NCBI RefSeq assembly: GCF_025150085.1
Contig: NZ_CP102280.1
Span: 883,001-947,000, forward strand
Length of the DNA: 64,000 nt
Reading direction: 5' to 3'
Origin: Dorea longicatena
GTDB lineage: Bacteria; Bacillota; Clostridia; Lachnospirales; Lachnospiraceae
Part shown: positions 26,532-35,380 of the stretch, in pieces
Layout: every line of letters starts with the position of its first letter
Numbering within the stretch: the stretch's first letter is position 1
Made by a program: the position numbers and the translations under genes
The notes under the pieces: generated by a model
The model's input: the letters and a program-made list of their open reading frames with translations, nothing else
Database searches by the model: none
Told to the model about the DNA's origin: nothing

Positions 26532-27971
26532 ATGGATAAAATTGAATTGTCAAAACATAAAAAACAAGGAGATACATTGTATACACCATTTACCTCCCCA
26601 AGCGGTTTGGGGGCAAAATTAAGTCTTTCCAGTTGGGCAAGGTGTTGGTTGCCTGAATTTCTTTGGATTGGTTTAATTATCCGTAAGCAAGGGAGAAAAA
26701 AGGGTTTTGAAAATATGTATCATATAATTGAAGAGTTAAAAGACGAAGACATGGTAATTCCACAACTATCAAAGATTTTCGGATTATCCGCGGAACAGCA
26801 GAGAAAATATTGGTCAATAGTAACACGATATGTGGAGAAAAATATATTGTTGCCTTTAACAGTGGTGATTACTTCGGATATAAATGAGACTTTTTATGAT
26901 TCTTTTTATGATTTTTCAATAAATGTTGATGAAAACATTTCGGAACTTTTGAATATTGCAAATGAGACTAATAGATTTCATGATGAGTTGAGTACCGATA
27001 TATGTTTTATAGTTGATTGGTTTTACATACAGAATGGGAGATTGTATATTTCAAATGAAATAGATATAGTTCCTACAGCGTTATCAGAATATTATAAATG
27101 CAATCATGAAGATGAAGCTATGAGAATATATAGACCTGTTATTAGATCTACATTCCAAGGGTTGTGCAATTTAGATTGTAGTAAGGAGTTTTCTGAGAAA
27201 ATATGGAAAGTATTGGGGAAGATTTCAGAATGTAATCCTTTGGTAATAGTATGGGATGAGGAGAAGGAAAAAATGGAATTCTACGAGATTGCAAAGCAAA
27301 CAATTGAATATTTCGCTGCAAATAATGAAGATAAGAAGATGGAAACTAAATATTCCGTAATCATGGGGATGACTTGTTATATTTACAGAATATATCAAGA
27401 AATTATAGAAAAACAGATGCAGAATAATATTAGCGGAAGGATTCTATTTAGAACAATGTTGGAGACATATATCAATTTAAAATATATGATGCAACAGGAA
27501 GATGAAGTGCCAGATGTTTATGATAGGTTCAAGGCATATGGAAATGGTAAGTATAAATTAGTAATGGCAAAGTTACGTGAGGAGAAATATACTGTATCGG
27601 ATGATTCGCAGATTGATGAAAGAATAATGGAATTAATGGTGAATGAAGATATGGATGAAGCTTTTGTCAATATAAGTATTGGGTATTTTGATAAAACAAG
27701 TGTTAGGGCTAAATTTAAAAAATGTGGCGAAGATGAACTATATGAAATATATTACGAATACGCCACTAATTTTGCACATGGTATTTGGGGCGCAATTAGA
27801 GAATCATCCATGCTAATTTGCGACAATCCGGCACATATATATCATTGTGTACCAGATTATCATGCTGAACAGAATTTGCGTAGTGTGTTAAGTGATTGTG
27901 AAATGGTTATGAAGAAGACATTTGAAGCTATTGCAGATTATATAGAATTTCCGGAGTTTTATAATATTTAG
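26532..27971 (+). CDS. DUF5677-like protein of unknown function (cargo block 1)
   Basis: A 479-residue soluble protein. The C-terminal half shows ISGRILFRTMLETYINLKYM and later YYEYATNFAHGIWGAIRES, a helical pattern I associate with the DUF5677 family (HEPN-related fold). The N-terminus has GLGAKLSLSSWARCWLPEFL, a compact hydrophobic start not otherwise recognised. I choose ATG 26532 because GAGAGGA lies eight bases before it; the frame is open to a TTG at 26514. It is 74 bases after the HEPN-like gene and 22 bases before the next. The family name is from memory and its biochemical role is unknown. AT-rich codon use suggests transfer. Confidence 0.65.
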   Translation: MDKIELSKHKKQGDTLYTPFTSPSGLGAKLSLSSWARCWLPEFLWIGLIIRKQGRKKGFENMYHIIEELKDEDMVIPQLSKIFGLSAEQQRKYWSIVTRYVEKNILLPLTVVITSDINETFYDSFYDFSINVDENISELLNIANETNRFHDELSTDICFIVDWFYIQNGRLYISNEIDIVPTALSEYYKCNHEDEAMRIYRPVIRSTFQGLCNLDCSKEFSEKIWKVLGKISECNPLVIVWDEEKEKMEFYEIAKQTIEYFAANNEDKKMETKYSVIMGMTCYIYRIYQEIIEKQMQNNISGRILFRTMLETYINLKYMMQQEDEVPDVYDRFKAYGNGKYKLVMAKLREEKYTVSDDSQIDERIMELMVNEDMDEAFVNISIGYFDKTSVRAKFKKCGEDELYEIYYEYATNFAHGIWGAIRESSMLICDNPAHIYHCVPDYHAEQNLRSVLSDCEMVMKKTFEAIADYIEFPEFYNI

Positions 27972-27993
27972 TTAAATCCAAGGGGTGATATAA

Positions 27994-29064
27994 ATGGTTG
28001 AATTGAAAGCTATAAAGCGAATCATGAATAATTATAGGATTTTGCTTGAGAGATATGAAGAAAAACTGGAAAGTTTTACTGTATCAGATTATAAAAGATT
28101 AATTGGTGAGGTAAAAATGTTCTGGTATCGAAATAGGAAAAGTATAGAGTACTTTGTCTCTCATATTACGGAAGATGACAAAGTGGCTTTCCTTGCAGGA
28201 GCAGTTCGCCTGGATATTGTGAGTAATGGACATTATGAATATATTTTGGTGGGGAGAGTCAGATTGATAAATGAACCACTGTTAAAAATGGCTATTTTAT
28301 ATAATGGTACGGAGGATGAAATTAATTTTGAATACACAAACCAATATGTGAAGGAGTGCATTCGAGATATATTGCTTTTACTTAGAGAATATACAGATGA
28401 TTTTTATATCTTGCCAATAGAATATATTACAGTTAATAATGGGGAAGCTTATCATTTGGCGTTATCAAAAGCTGCTGAAAATATGATTCTCTCGATGTTT
28501 TCAACGGAATATAATGATATTCAGGATTTTTATGCAAAGAATGAAACATATGAAGATATTGAAAATAATTTATTACCACAAATAAAGAATCAGTTGATAT
28601 TTGATGGGGTGGAAGATATTAAGATGCCATTGAGAGATAGATGTACTAATTATTTAAAATCAAATGGTCATATTATGCCTATGATGAAAAATATGAGTGA
28701 GGCACAATTATTTTATTTACTTGTAGTGCAATTTTGCATGCAAACAATTGATATAGTAATGCTTATGGATATCTATCATATGATTCCATTTATTAGAAAT
28801 GATGTTACTTTTCAGTATTTTACTATACTCTCCCAGTCGAATTTATCAAGCAAATTTACAAAACAAAAATATTTGAATACATATATTCCATATGTTGTTC
28901 AGAAAGCTTTCGATTTTTCAGATAAGGAATACGGTTTTGTGAAATTACATATGGGAAATGGAAAGATGACTGATGCGATTATTAATGCGATTGAAGAAGA
29001 AAGAATTCCACTTCCGGGAGAAATTGTGAAGTGTGTTGAAAGTTATATGAGTTCTGTTGAATAA
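27994..29064 (+). CDS. Hypothetical protein (cargo block 1)
   Basis: A 356-residue protein with no family I recognise and no signal peptide or membrane helix. It is mostly helical and acidic (INFEYTNQYVKECIRD, SLSKA-like helices, NAIEEERIPLPGEIVKCVES at the end). ATG 27994 has AAGGGGTGAT upstream. It is the third gene of a closely spaced AT-rich set with the HEPN-like and DUF5677-like genes and is followed by a terminator, so the three are likely one transcript. The role can only be guessed from position in the element. Confidence 0.65.
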   Translation: MVELKAIKRIMNNYRILLERYEEKLESFTVSDYKRLIGEVKMFWYRNRKSIEYFVSHITEDDKVAFLAGAVRLDIVSNGHYEYILVGRVRLINEPLLKMAILYNGTEDEINFEYTNQYVKECIRDILLLLREYTDDFYILPIEYITVNNGEAYHLALSKAAENMILSMFSTEYNDIQDFYAKNETYEDIENNLLPQIKNQLIFDGVEDIKMPLRDRCTNYLKSNGHIMPMMKNMSEAQLFYLLVVQFCMQTIDIVMLMDIYHMIPFIRNDVTFQYFTILSQSNLSSKFTKQKYLNTYIPYVVQKAFDFSDKEYGFVKLHMGNGKMTDAIINAIEEERIPLPGEIVKCVESYMSSVE

Positions 29065-29130
29065 AGCCATGTTGTCAAAAATGTATGAAAAAATTAGGAG
29101 ATGAATGATTAAGTAGAGTAATTATACATA

Positions 29131-29211
29131 GCCGATTGGTTCACCAAGAGCCAATCGGTTTTTTCATACCCATTTTTATACATAGTCAATTCCGTAAAAA
29201 GGATTGGCTAT
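29131..29211 (+). terminator. Terminator plus second hairpin in the parA leader
   Basis: CCGATTGG (29132-29139) and CCAATCGG (29151-29158) followed by TTTTTT form a terminator ending cargo block 1. A second hairpin, ATAGTCAATTCC (29182-29193) with GGATTGGCTAT (29201-29211), follows directly. AGCCAATC (29149-29156) is also the exact complement of GATTGGCT (29202-29209), so the two hairpins could exchange partners. Regulation of the parA transcript by this is only a possibility. Confidence 0.65.
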
Positions 29212-29239
29212 TAAATTTTTCGAGGAAGGAGGAAACCAT

Positions 29240-30067
29240 ATGACCAAGTGTAAAGTAATCGCCCTTGCAAATCAAAAGGGAGGAACAGCCAAGACCACAA
29301 CAACATTAAATCTGGGAATCGGTCTTGCACATCAGGGGCGAAAAGTATTATTGGTCGATGCTGATCCACAGGGAGACTTAACAACCGCTTTAGGTTGGAC
29401 TGATGCAGATAATCTTCCAATTACGTTGGATACACAAATGAAGAAAATATTACAAGACGAACCATTTGTGTATAACGAGGGAATTTTACATCACAAAGAG
29501 GGTGTAGATATTATTCCGACCAATATCGAATTATCGGGCATGGAAATTTCACTAGTAAATGCCATGAGCAGAGAGCAGACATTAAAGCTGTATCTGTCAG
29601 ATTTGAAAAAGGATTATGATTATATCCTGATTGATTGTATGCCTAGTTTGGGAATGTTGACTATCAATGCATTAGCTGCCGCAGACAGTGTAATTGTTCC
29701 GGTGCAGGCTCATTATCTTCCACTAAAGGGCATGACACAGTTAATGAAAACAATCGGTAAGGTACAGAGACAGTTAAATCCCAATCTGAAGATTGATGGA
29801 GTGTTGTTGACACTTGCAGATATGCGGACGAAACTTGCCAAGACAACAGAGGATAGCCTTCGAGAAAATTATGGAAAGCATATTAGGATTTTCAAAACTG
29901 TTATTCCAGTGGCTATCACAGCAGCAGAAAGCAGTGCAGCAGGACAGAGCATTTATGAGTATGACAAGAATGGAACTGTTGCAAAGGCGTATGCAGAATT
30001 TACGAGGGAGGTGATTCAATGTGGCGAAAAGCAGAGAAATAAACATGAATCTGCCATCAGCCGATGA
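29240..30067 (+). CDS. parA: ParA-family partition ATPase
   Basis: Deviant Walker ATPase that, with ParB, stabilises the element when it is circular. The Walker A is QKGGTAKTTTT (from residue 12), and the Walker B region DYILIDCMPSLGMLTINAL is intact. ATG 29240 follows AAGGAGGAAACC; a frame extension to 29204 would place that ribosome site inside the gene. The product is 275 residues. It is the first backbone gene of a Tn1549-like ICE, downstream of a terminator and hairpin leader, and overlaps parB by 47 bases, indicating translational coupling. Confidence 0.93.
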   Translation: MTKCKVIALANQKGGTAKTTTTLNLGIGLAHQGRKVLLVDADPQGDLTTALGWTDADNLPITLDTQMKKILQDEPFVYNEGILHHKEGVDIIPTNIELSGMEISLVNAMSREQTLKLYLSDLKKDYDYILIDCMPSLGMLTINALAAADSVIVPVQAHYLPLKGMTQLMKTIGKVQRQLNPNLKIDGVLLTLADMRTKLAKTTEDSLRENYGKHIRIFKTVIPVAITAAESSAAGQSIYEYDKNGTVAKAYAEFTREVIQCGEKQRNKHESAISR

Positions 30068-30956
30068 TCTTTTTACAACGCAAGAAGAAAGAGACCAGAA
30101 GAATCAGGAGTATGTAAAAAATATTTCTATTTATGAAATTACAGATTTCCCGAATCATCCGTTTAAGGTAAAAATGGATGATAAGATGTTGGAAACTATC
30201 GAAAGCGTGCGTGACCATGGCGTATTAGTCCCAGCACTTGTCAGGGAGAAGCCAACAGGCGGATATGAAATGATTTCTGGACACCGTAGAAAAATGGCAA
30301 GTGAATTGGCAGGAAAAGAGACAATGCCATGTATTGTAAGAAATCTTAGCGATGACCAAGCAGTCATTGTCATGGTTGACAGCAATCTTCAGCGAGAAGA
30401 AATCTTACCATCCGAAAAGGCATTTGCCTATAAAATGAAACTGGAAGTCATGAAACGACAAGGACAGAGAACGGATTTAACTTCGTCGCCATTGGCGACA
30501 AAGTTGAAAGGGAAACGCTCTGATGAATTATTAGGGGAGCAGGTTGGGGAAAGTAAAGACCAAATTAGAAGATATATTCGATTAACCTATTTGATACCGG
30601 AAATCCTTGAAATGGTTGATGACAAAAAGATTTCTATGCGTCCGGCAGTAGAATTGTCTTATTTGCCGAAAGAGGAACAGGAGATATTGTACGACACCAT
30701 GGAGTCGGAGGCTTGTACCCCAAGTCATGCACAGGCTATTAAAATCCGCAAATTTTCAGCAGAGGGCAGGTTGAATGAAGATGTTTTGCTGTTGATTATG
30801 TCAGAAGAGAAGCCAAATCAGGTAGAGCAGTGGAAAATCCCGAAGAACCGACTGAAAAAATACTTTCCATCGGGAACTACACAGCAGAAAATGGAAGAAA
30901 CCATTATCAAAGCACTGGAATTATACCGGAAACGGGAAAAAAGCAAGGAACGATAG
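30021..30956 (+). CDS. parB: ParB/RepB/Spo0J-family partition protein
   Basis: DNA-binding partner of ParA. The ParB N-terminal nuclease-like/CTPase region includes HPFKVKMDDKMLETIESV, ALVREKPTGGYEMISGHRR (the GxxRR-type motif) and EREEILPSEKAFAYKMK-like helices (here QREEILPSEKAFAYKM). A central helix-turn-helix follows (GESKDQIRRYIRLTYLIPEI). It starts at GTG 30021 with GGGAGGTG upstream, inside the parA coding region. The length is 311. No parS site was identified by eye. The order parA-parB followed by a surface protein gene is typical of Tn1549-like elements. Confidence 0.92.
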   Translation: MAKSREINMNLPSADDLFTTQEERDQKNQEYVKNISIYEITDFPNHPFKVKMDDKMLETIESVRDHGVLVPALVREKPTGGYEMISGHRRKMASELAGKETMPCIVRNLSDDQAVIVMVDSNLQREEILPSEKAFAYKMKLEVMKRQGQRTDLTSSPLATKLKGKRSDELLGEQVGESKDQIRRYIRLTYLIPEILEMVDDKKISMRPAVELSYLPKEEQEILYDTMESEACTPSHAQAIKIRKFSAEGRLNEDVLLLIMSEEKPNQVEQWKIPKNRLKKYFPSGTTQQKMEETIIKALELYRKREKSKER

Positions 30957-31178
30957 GCATTTTGACACCAAGGGAGAAGTCTATCTGTTGGTGGTCAATG
31001 AGAAATCAGCCTTTTTCTGTTTTCCCCTCCCCACACCCTACCCCTTTGGTTTACCAGCAGATTACCAGCCGAAAAGACAATAAGGAGCCGGGAACCTCTT
31101 TTCTTTCGGCAGGTCAGAGATTCCCATATCCTGCATGACAGCAGGGAGCAAACAGCATAAAGCAACAGCAGGCGTTCC

Positions 31179-31197
31179 AGACGGACGTCTTTTTTTG
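31179..31197 (+). terminator. Possible short terminator after parB
   Basis: AGACG-GA-CGTCT (31179-31190) with a T tract to 31197. The loop is only two bases, so the real structure may be looser. The rest of 30957-31222 holds no gene that I can support. Confidence 0.35.
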
Positions 31198-31222
31198 ATT
31201 GAAAAGAAAGGAATTGTAGAAA

Positions 31223-34200
31223 ATGAAGAAGATATGGAAACGAGTGTGTACAGGACTTCTTACCCTGACCACGATTTTAACCGCATTACCGACTACATCG
31301 GTTCAGGCAGCGGAAACACAGTATTGGACGGAATCCTCAGAGAGAGTCGGATATATTGAACATGTGATGAATGATGGAACCATTCATTCTACATTCAATG
31401 AAGGCCACATGCGAGTAGAGGGTGAAACAGCCTATTGCGTAGATATTAACACCGGATTCAAAAATGGGTATAAAATCAGACTCGATGCAAGTGCCAGCAT
31501 GAGTGCTGCACAGATCGAAGATGTGGCATTGTCACTGGAATATGTAAAGCAGTATAGGGGCAGTCACAGTAACCTGAATGCGAATCAGGGATATCTGTTG
31601 GAACAGTGTGTGGTATGGCAGAGACTGAGTGAGTATTTAGGCTGGCAGTGTGATAATGTACGAGCTGCATATTCTGAGATTTCACAGGATATTCAGAATG
31701 AAGTGTATGCAGGAGCTAGAGCATTTGTACAGGCAAACAAAGGTCGCTATAAATGTGGCGGATATATCTATACTGGTGAAGGACAGGATCTTGGACAGTT
31801 TTGGGCAGAACTGAATGTCGGAAATGCGAAGGTAAAAAAGACAACTGCAAATGAGATTGTCACAAATGGAAATGCGATGTATTCCATTGCCGGAGCAACC
31901 TTTGGCATATTCTCAGACCAGAATTGCAGCAATCAGATTGGAACACTTACAACAAATGAGAATGGTGAGACAAATGAGGTTGAAGTGACTGCAGGGAATG
32001 TTTACATCAAAGAGCTTTCTGCACCGAAGGGATATAAGCTGGATACGACAGTACACAGTCTGAAGGTTGAAGCCGGAAAAACAGCCGTATTAAATGTTTC
32101 CGATGTTCCGAAAGTGACAGAGACACTGGTAGACCTGTTCAAGATTGATATGGAGACAGGAAAAGCAACCGCACAGGGTAATGCAGCACTGACAGGAGCA
32201 GAATTTACCTGGCATTATTATGACGGACTTTATACAAAAGACAATTTACCAGAGAAAGCAACACGTACCTGGGTTACAAAGACGGTAGCTGAAAAAGACA
32301 GTAATGGAAATATTCATTATGTGACAAAACTGGCAGATGATTACAAAGTATCAGGAGATACATTTTACACCCAGAATGAAAAAAGCGTATTGCCACTTGG
32401 AACACTGACTGTTGAAGAAACCAAAGCACCAGACGGATATTTACTGGACGGAGCTTATATGCAGGCAGGGGACAGTACAGAGCAGATCAAAGGAATATAT
32501 CTGACACAGATCACAGAGGACGGAGAACTTGCAGTTCTTTCCGGAAGCAACCAGTATTCCGTATCTGATCAGGTAATCCGAGGTGGGGTGAAGATTCAGA
32601 AACGTGATTTAGAGACAAAAGATACCAAAGCACAGGGAAGTGCCATATTAAAAGATGCGGCGTTTGCAATTATTTCTCTGAACGAGAATCCGGTTCTGGT
32701 AGAAGGAAAACTGTACAAGAAAAATGAGACAGTTAAGACAATTCAGACAGGAATTGACGGAGTAGCAACAACATCGGCAGATTTACTTCCATATGGTAAA
32801 TACAAACTGGAAGAAACCAAAGCACCGGAAGGTTATCTGACTGACGGGGCAAAAGCGATTGAATTTTCGATTACGGAAAATGGGAAAATAGTGGATTTAA
32901 CAGGCGAAAGCCATTCCATTTACAACCAGATTAAACGTGGAGATTTGGAGGGAGTAAAGATTGGAGCAGGCACACATAAGAGACTTGCCAATGTTCCTTT
33001 TAAGATTACGAGCAAAACAACCGGAGAGAGCCATATCGTAGTAACAGATAAAAACGGTCAGTTTTCAACTGCTTCCGATTGGGCGTCTCATAAGAAAAAT
33101 ACAAATGCCGGAACATCCAGTAAGGACGGTATCTGGTTCGGAATTTCTGAGCCGGACGATAGCAAAGGTGCATTACTTTATGACACTTATGAGATTGAGG
33201 AGTTAGCTTGTGAATCCAACAAAGGTATGAAGCTGATTCCGGCATTTGAAGTTGTTGTCAGCAGAAATAAAGTAACCATCGACCTTGGGACATTGACCGA
33301 TGAGTATGAAAAAGAGATTAGCATTCATACAACCGCAACAGACAAGAAAACGGGCGAAAAGGTAATTGTTGCAGGAAAGGAAGTAACGATTGTGGATACA
33401 GTTACTCTGGACGGTCTGGAAGAAGGCAGAAAGTACCAGTTAAAAGGCTGGCAGATGCTGAAAGAGGAAAATGCAGAACTGCTCATTGATGGAAAGCGTG
33501 TGGAGAGTGATTACACTTTTGTTGCTGACAGCGAGAAAATGAAAGTAGAGATTTCTTATACGTTTGATGCATCAGAACTTGATGGACAGAATCTGGTTAC
33601 ATTTGAAGAATTATATGACCTGAAGAATCCAGAAGAACCTGTAAAAGTTGTAGAGCATAAGGATATTGACGATGAAGGACAGACAGTCCTGATTACGGAG
33701 CGAAAGATTTCGATTCATACCACAGCAACTGATAAGAATGGCAAGAAAGAAATCGAAGCTGGAAAAGATCTGACAATTGTGGATACGGTTACTTTAGATG
33801 GATTGGAAATCAGTACAAAGTATAAATTGTCCGGTTGGCAGATGGTTAAGGCAGAAAATGCAAAGCTGCTCATTGATGGTAAAGAAGTTACCAATGATTA
33901 TGAATTTACAGCGGACAAGGAAAACATGGAAGTGCAGATTGAGTTTACTTTCGATGGCAGCACTCTTGGAGGAAAGCAGCTTGTAACCTTTGAAGAACTG
34001 TATGATATGACAAATCCGGAAGAACCGAAAAAGGTAACAGAGCATAAGGATATCAACGATGAAGGTCAGACCGTAACCATCAAAGAAGTACCGGAAACAC
34101 CAACCCCAGAGACACCGGGTACTACTACAAAGACCAGTAATCCTCCGAAAACAGGAGACACAGCAAATGCAGCTTTATGGATAGCCATTCTGGTATTATC

Positions 34201-34291
34201 AGCAGCCGGAATCACAGGAGTTCGTATCTGGAATAAAAAGAAACAGGTTAAGAGATTAGGAATTGAAGAAAAGAAAGAAGAGGAGGAGTAA
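31223..34291 (+). CDS. VaFE/SpaA-type surface-anchored protein
   Basis: Large cell-wall protein (1022 residues) carried by the ICE, probably an adhesin or mating-aid. Order: signal peptide 1-29 ending SVQAAE; N-terminal region with AYCVDINTG, resembling a thioester domain; three SpaA/Cna-B-like repeats (KETSAPKGYKL-type ends seen as ELSAPKGYKLD, ETKAPDGYLLDG, ETKAPEGYLTDG); then two near-identical VaFE repeats of about 130 residues, each starting ISIHTTATDK and ending EHKDIDDEGQTV or EHKDINDEGQTV; a proline-threonine linker; a sortase motif NPPKTGD; a transmembrane helix; and a basic tail. ATG 31223 follows GAAAGGAATTG. No sortase gene is in the window. Confidence 0.92.
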   Translation: MKKIWKRVCTGLLTLTTILTALPTTSVQAAETQYWTESSERVGYIEHVMNDGTIHSTFNEGHMRVEGETAYCVDINTGFKNGYKIRLDASASMSAAQIEDVALSLEYVKQYRGSHSNLNANQGYLLEQCVVWQRLSEYLGWQCDNVRAAYSEISQDIQNEVYAGARAFVQANKGRYKCGGYIYTGEGQDLGQFWAELNVGNAKVKKTTANEIVTNGNAMYSIAGATFGIFSDQNCSNQIGTLTTNENGETNEVEVTAGNVYIKELSAPKGYKLDTTVHSLKVEAGKTAVLNVSDVPKVTETLVDLFKIDMETGKATAQGNAALTGAEFTWHYYDGLYTKDNLPEKATRTWVTKTVAEKDSNGNIHYVTKLADDYKVSGDTFYTQNEKSVLPLGTLTVEETKAPDGYLLDGAYMQAGDSTEQIKGIYLTQITEDGELAVLSGSNQYSVSDQVIRGGVKIQKRDLETKDTKAQGSAILKDAAFAIISLNENPVLVEGKLYKKNETVKTIQTGIDGVATTSADLLPYGKYKLEETKAPEGYLTDGAKAIEFSITENGKIVDLTGESHSIYNQIKRGDLEGVKIGAGTHKRLANVPFKITSKTTGESHIVVTDKNGQFSTASDWASHKKNTNAGTSSKDGIWFGISEPDDSKGALLYDTYEIEELACESNKGMKLIPAFEVVVSRNKVTIDLGTLTDEYEKEISIHTTATDKKTGEKVIVAGKEVTIVDTVTLDGLEEGRKYQLKGWQMLKEENAELLIDGKRVESDYTFVADSEKMKVEISYTFDASELDGQNLVTFEELYDLKNPEEPVKVVEHKDIDDEGQTVLITERKISIHTTATDKNGKKEIEAGKDLTIVDTVTLDGLEISTKYKLSGWQMVKAENAKLLIDGKEVTNDYEFTADKENMEVQIEFTFDGSTLGGKQLVTFEELYDMTNPEEPKKVTEHKDINDEGQTVTIKEVPETPTPETPGTTTKTSNPPKTGDTANAALWIAILVLSAAGITGVRIWNKKKQVKRLGIEEKKEEEE

Positions 34292-34328
34292 AACAGAGGG
34301 CGGCGATAAGCTGCCCTTTGATGCTGAA

Positions 34329-34577
34329 ATGGGAAAGAATCAGAAAACAATAAAAGTATTACAGCGTTTATTTGATGCCGGATACGGAACGGAAAAAGAG
34401 ATTGTCAATATGACGATGGATGAGATGCTTGCTTTGCCGGGAGTGAATGTAGCAGATTTGTGCATTATCAGTGAGTTGCAGAAAAGTATTAAGGCTAACA
34501 AAGTGATAAGCTATTTGTCAGGGAAAACAGAAGCAAGGGAAGAAATGAAAGGGGCAGATTATGGTGGAACAACCTAA
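34329..34577 (+). CDS. Conserved small ICE protein, unknown function
   Basis: An 82-residue protein from ATG 34329 (MGKNQKTIKVLQRLFDAGYG), with a helix-hairpin-helix-like pattern in MTMDEMLALPGVNVADLCII that could bind DNA. No clear ribosome site precedes this ATG. The frame is open to a TTG at 34263 overlapping the surface-protein gene, so translation may start earlier or be coupled. It overlaps the next small gene by 17 bases. It lies between the surface protein and radC in the element backbone. Confidence 0.6.
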   Translation: MGKNQKTIKVLQRLFDAGYGTEKEIVNMTMDEMLALPGVNVADLCIISELQKSIKANKVISYLSGKTEAREEMKGADYGGTT

Positions 34578-34686
34578 ATATTTGGAAATGACATTATCAC
34601 AATTGAAAGCATATGTGGAATCTTCAGAGAGTAATGTTCTTCTAGTTGTAGAATTTCCAAAAGGAGATCAGAACAATGGAGAATGA
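34561..34686 (+). CDS. Small ICE protein (41 residues)
   Basis: ATG 34561 follows AAGGGGCAGATT, a good ribosome site. The frame reads MVEQPKYLEMTLSQLKAYVE and ends FPKGDQNNGE. It overlaps the preceding gene by 17 bases and radC by 11 bases, so all three are translationally coupled. Soluble, no recognised family. The tight packing and ribosome site argue that it is real despite its size. Confidence 0.6.
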   Translation: MVEQPKYLEMTLSQLKAYVESSESNVLLVVEFPKGDQNNGE

Positions 34687-35149
34687 ATTGGAAGTTGTGA
34701 ATATCCGTTTGGTAAAAGAACCATCTCTTTATAGTGAGCAGACATTGGACAGTCCACAGGCTGTTGTAGAATTGATGGCGAAGGAGTTATCTCAATATGA
34801 CAGAGAAGTATTTTGCATCCTGAATATGAAAAATAATGGACAGGTAATCAATATGAATCTGGTCAGTGTTGGAACAATCAATGCATCTTTGGTAATTCCC
34901 AGAGAAGTTTTTAAGAGCAGTATTCTGGCAAATGCTTCTGCAATCATTGGACTTCATAATCATCCCAGTGGCAATGTGAAACCGTCAAAAGAGGATATGA
35001 TTGTTACGAGAAAGCTGCAGAAGTGCGGACAGCTACTGGGGATAGAATTGCTGGATCATATCATTGTCGGTGGAACAAATGGGAAGATGCTCAGCTTTCG
35101 AGAAGAAAAGATGTTGAATGTGACAGGAAGGATGGACTGGGAGAGATAG
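34676..35149 (+). CDS. radC: RadC-family JAB domain protein
   Basis: A 157-residue MPN/JAB domain protein often carried by mobile elements. The metal site HNHPSGNVKPSKED follows the JAMM pattern HxHPSGx7SxxD. The N-terminal helix-hairpin-helix of full RadC is missing, and the preceding small helix-hairpin-helix-like protein may supply it, which is an inference. Function is uncertain; the old DNA-repair name is not well supported for these mobile forms. ATG 34676 lies inside the small upstream gene, after AAAGGAGATCAG. It is the last backbone gene before the defence cargo block. Confidence 0.9.
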   Translation: MENELEVVNIRLVKEPSLYSEQTLDSPQAVVELMAKELSQYDREVFCILNMKNNGQVINMNLVSVGTINASLVIPREVFKSSILANASAIIGLHNHPSGNVKPSKEDMIVTRKLQKCGQLLGIELLDHIIVGGTNGKMLSFREEKMLNVTGRMDWER

Positions 35150-35331
35150 AAGAAAAGAGAATTAGAAGGTTTTATTTACTGAATATTTCAGGTGGCGGCA
35201 TTAGTAAAATAATGTCGCTACAAAAAGCTGACTTATACATTGATATTATATGCATAACTCAAAATAAAATTGTTAAAAATAGAAAAAAGAACAATATATA
35301 ACGAAAAAATCTCTAAATAAGCAAATTCACA

Positions 35332-35360
35332 TTGACTGAGAGAAGAGTAAAACATATAAT
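35332..35360 (+). promoter_or_regulatory. Near-consensus sigma-A promoter of the ATPase/channel pair
   Basis: TTGACT (35332-35337), exactly 17 bases, TATAAT (35355-35360). Only one base departs from consensus. The transcript would start about 15 bases before the ATPase ATG, giving a very short leader. The cargo pair thus has its own strong promoter. The 180 bases before it (35150-35331) show only a small hairpin, CGGCATTA with TAATGTCG near 35196-35218. Confidence 0.85.
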
Positions 35361-35380
35361 AAAGGTGGAGGTGTATAAGA

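Noticed and set aside
30830..31359. Two overlapping + strand frames around the parB end and the surface-protein start
   Set aside because: They overlap the well-supported parB and surface-protein genes in other frames and have no recognisable domains or ribosome sites.
33310..34085. Repeated units that might suggest a CRISPR or satellite array
   Set aside because: They are two coding VaFE repeats of about 390 bases with no spacers; no CRISPR-like short repeats were seen anywhere in the window.
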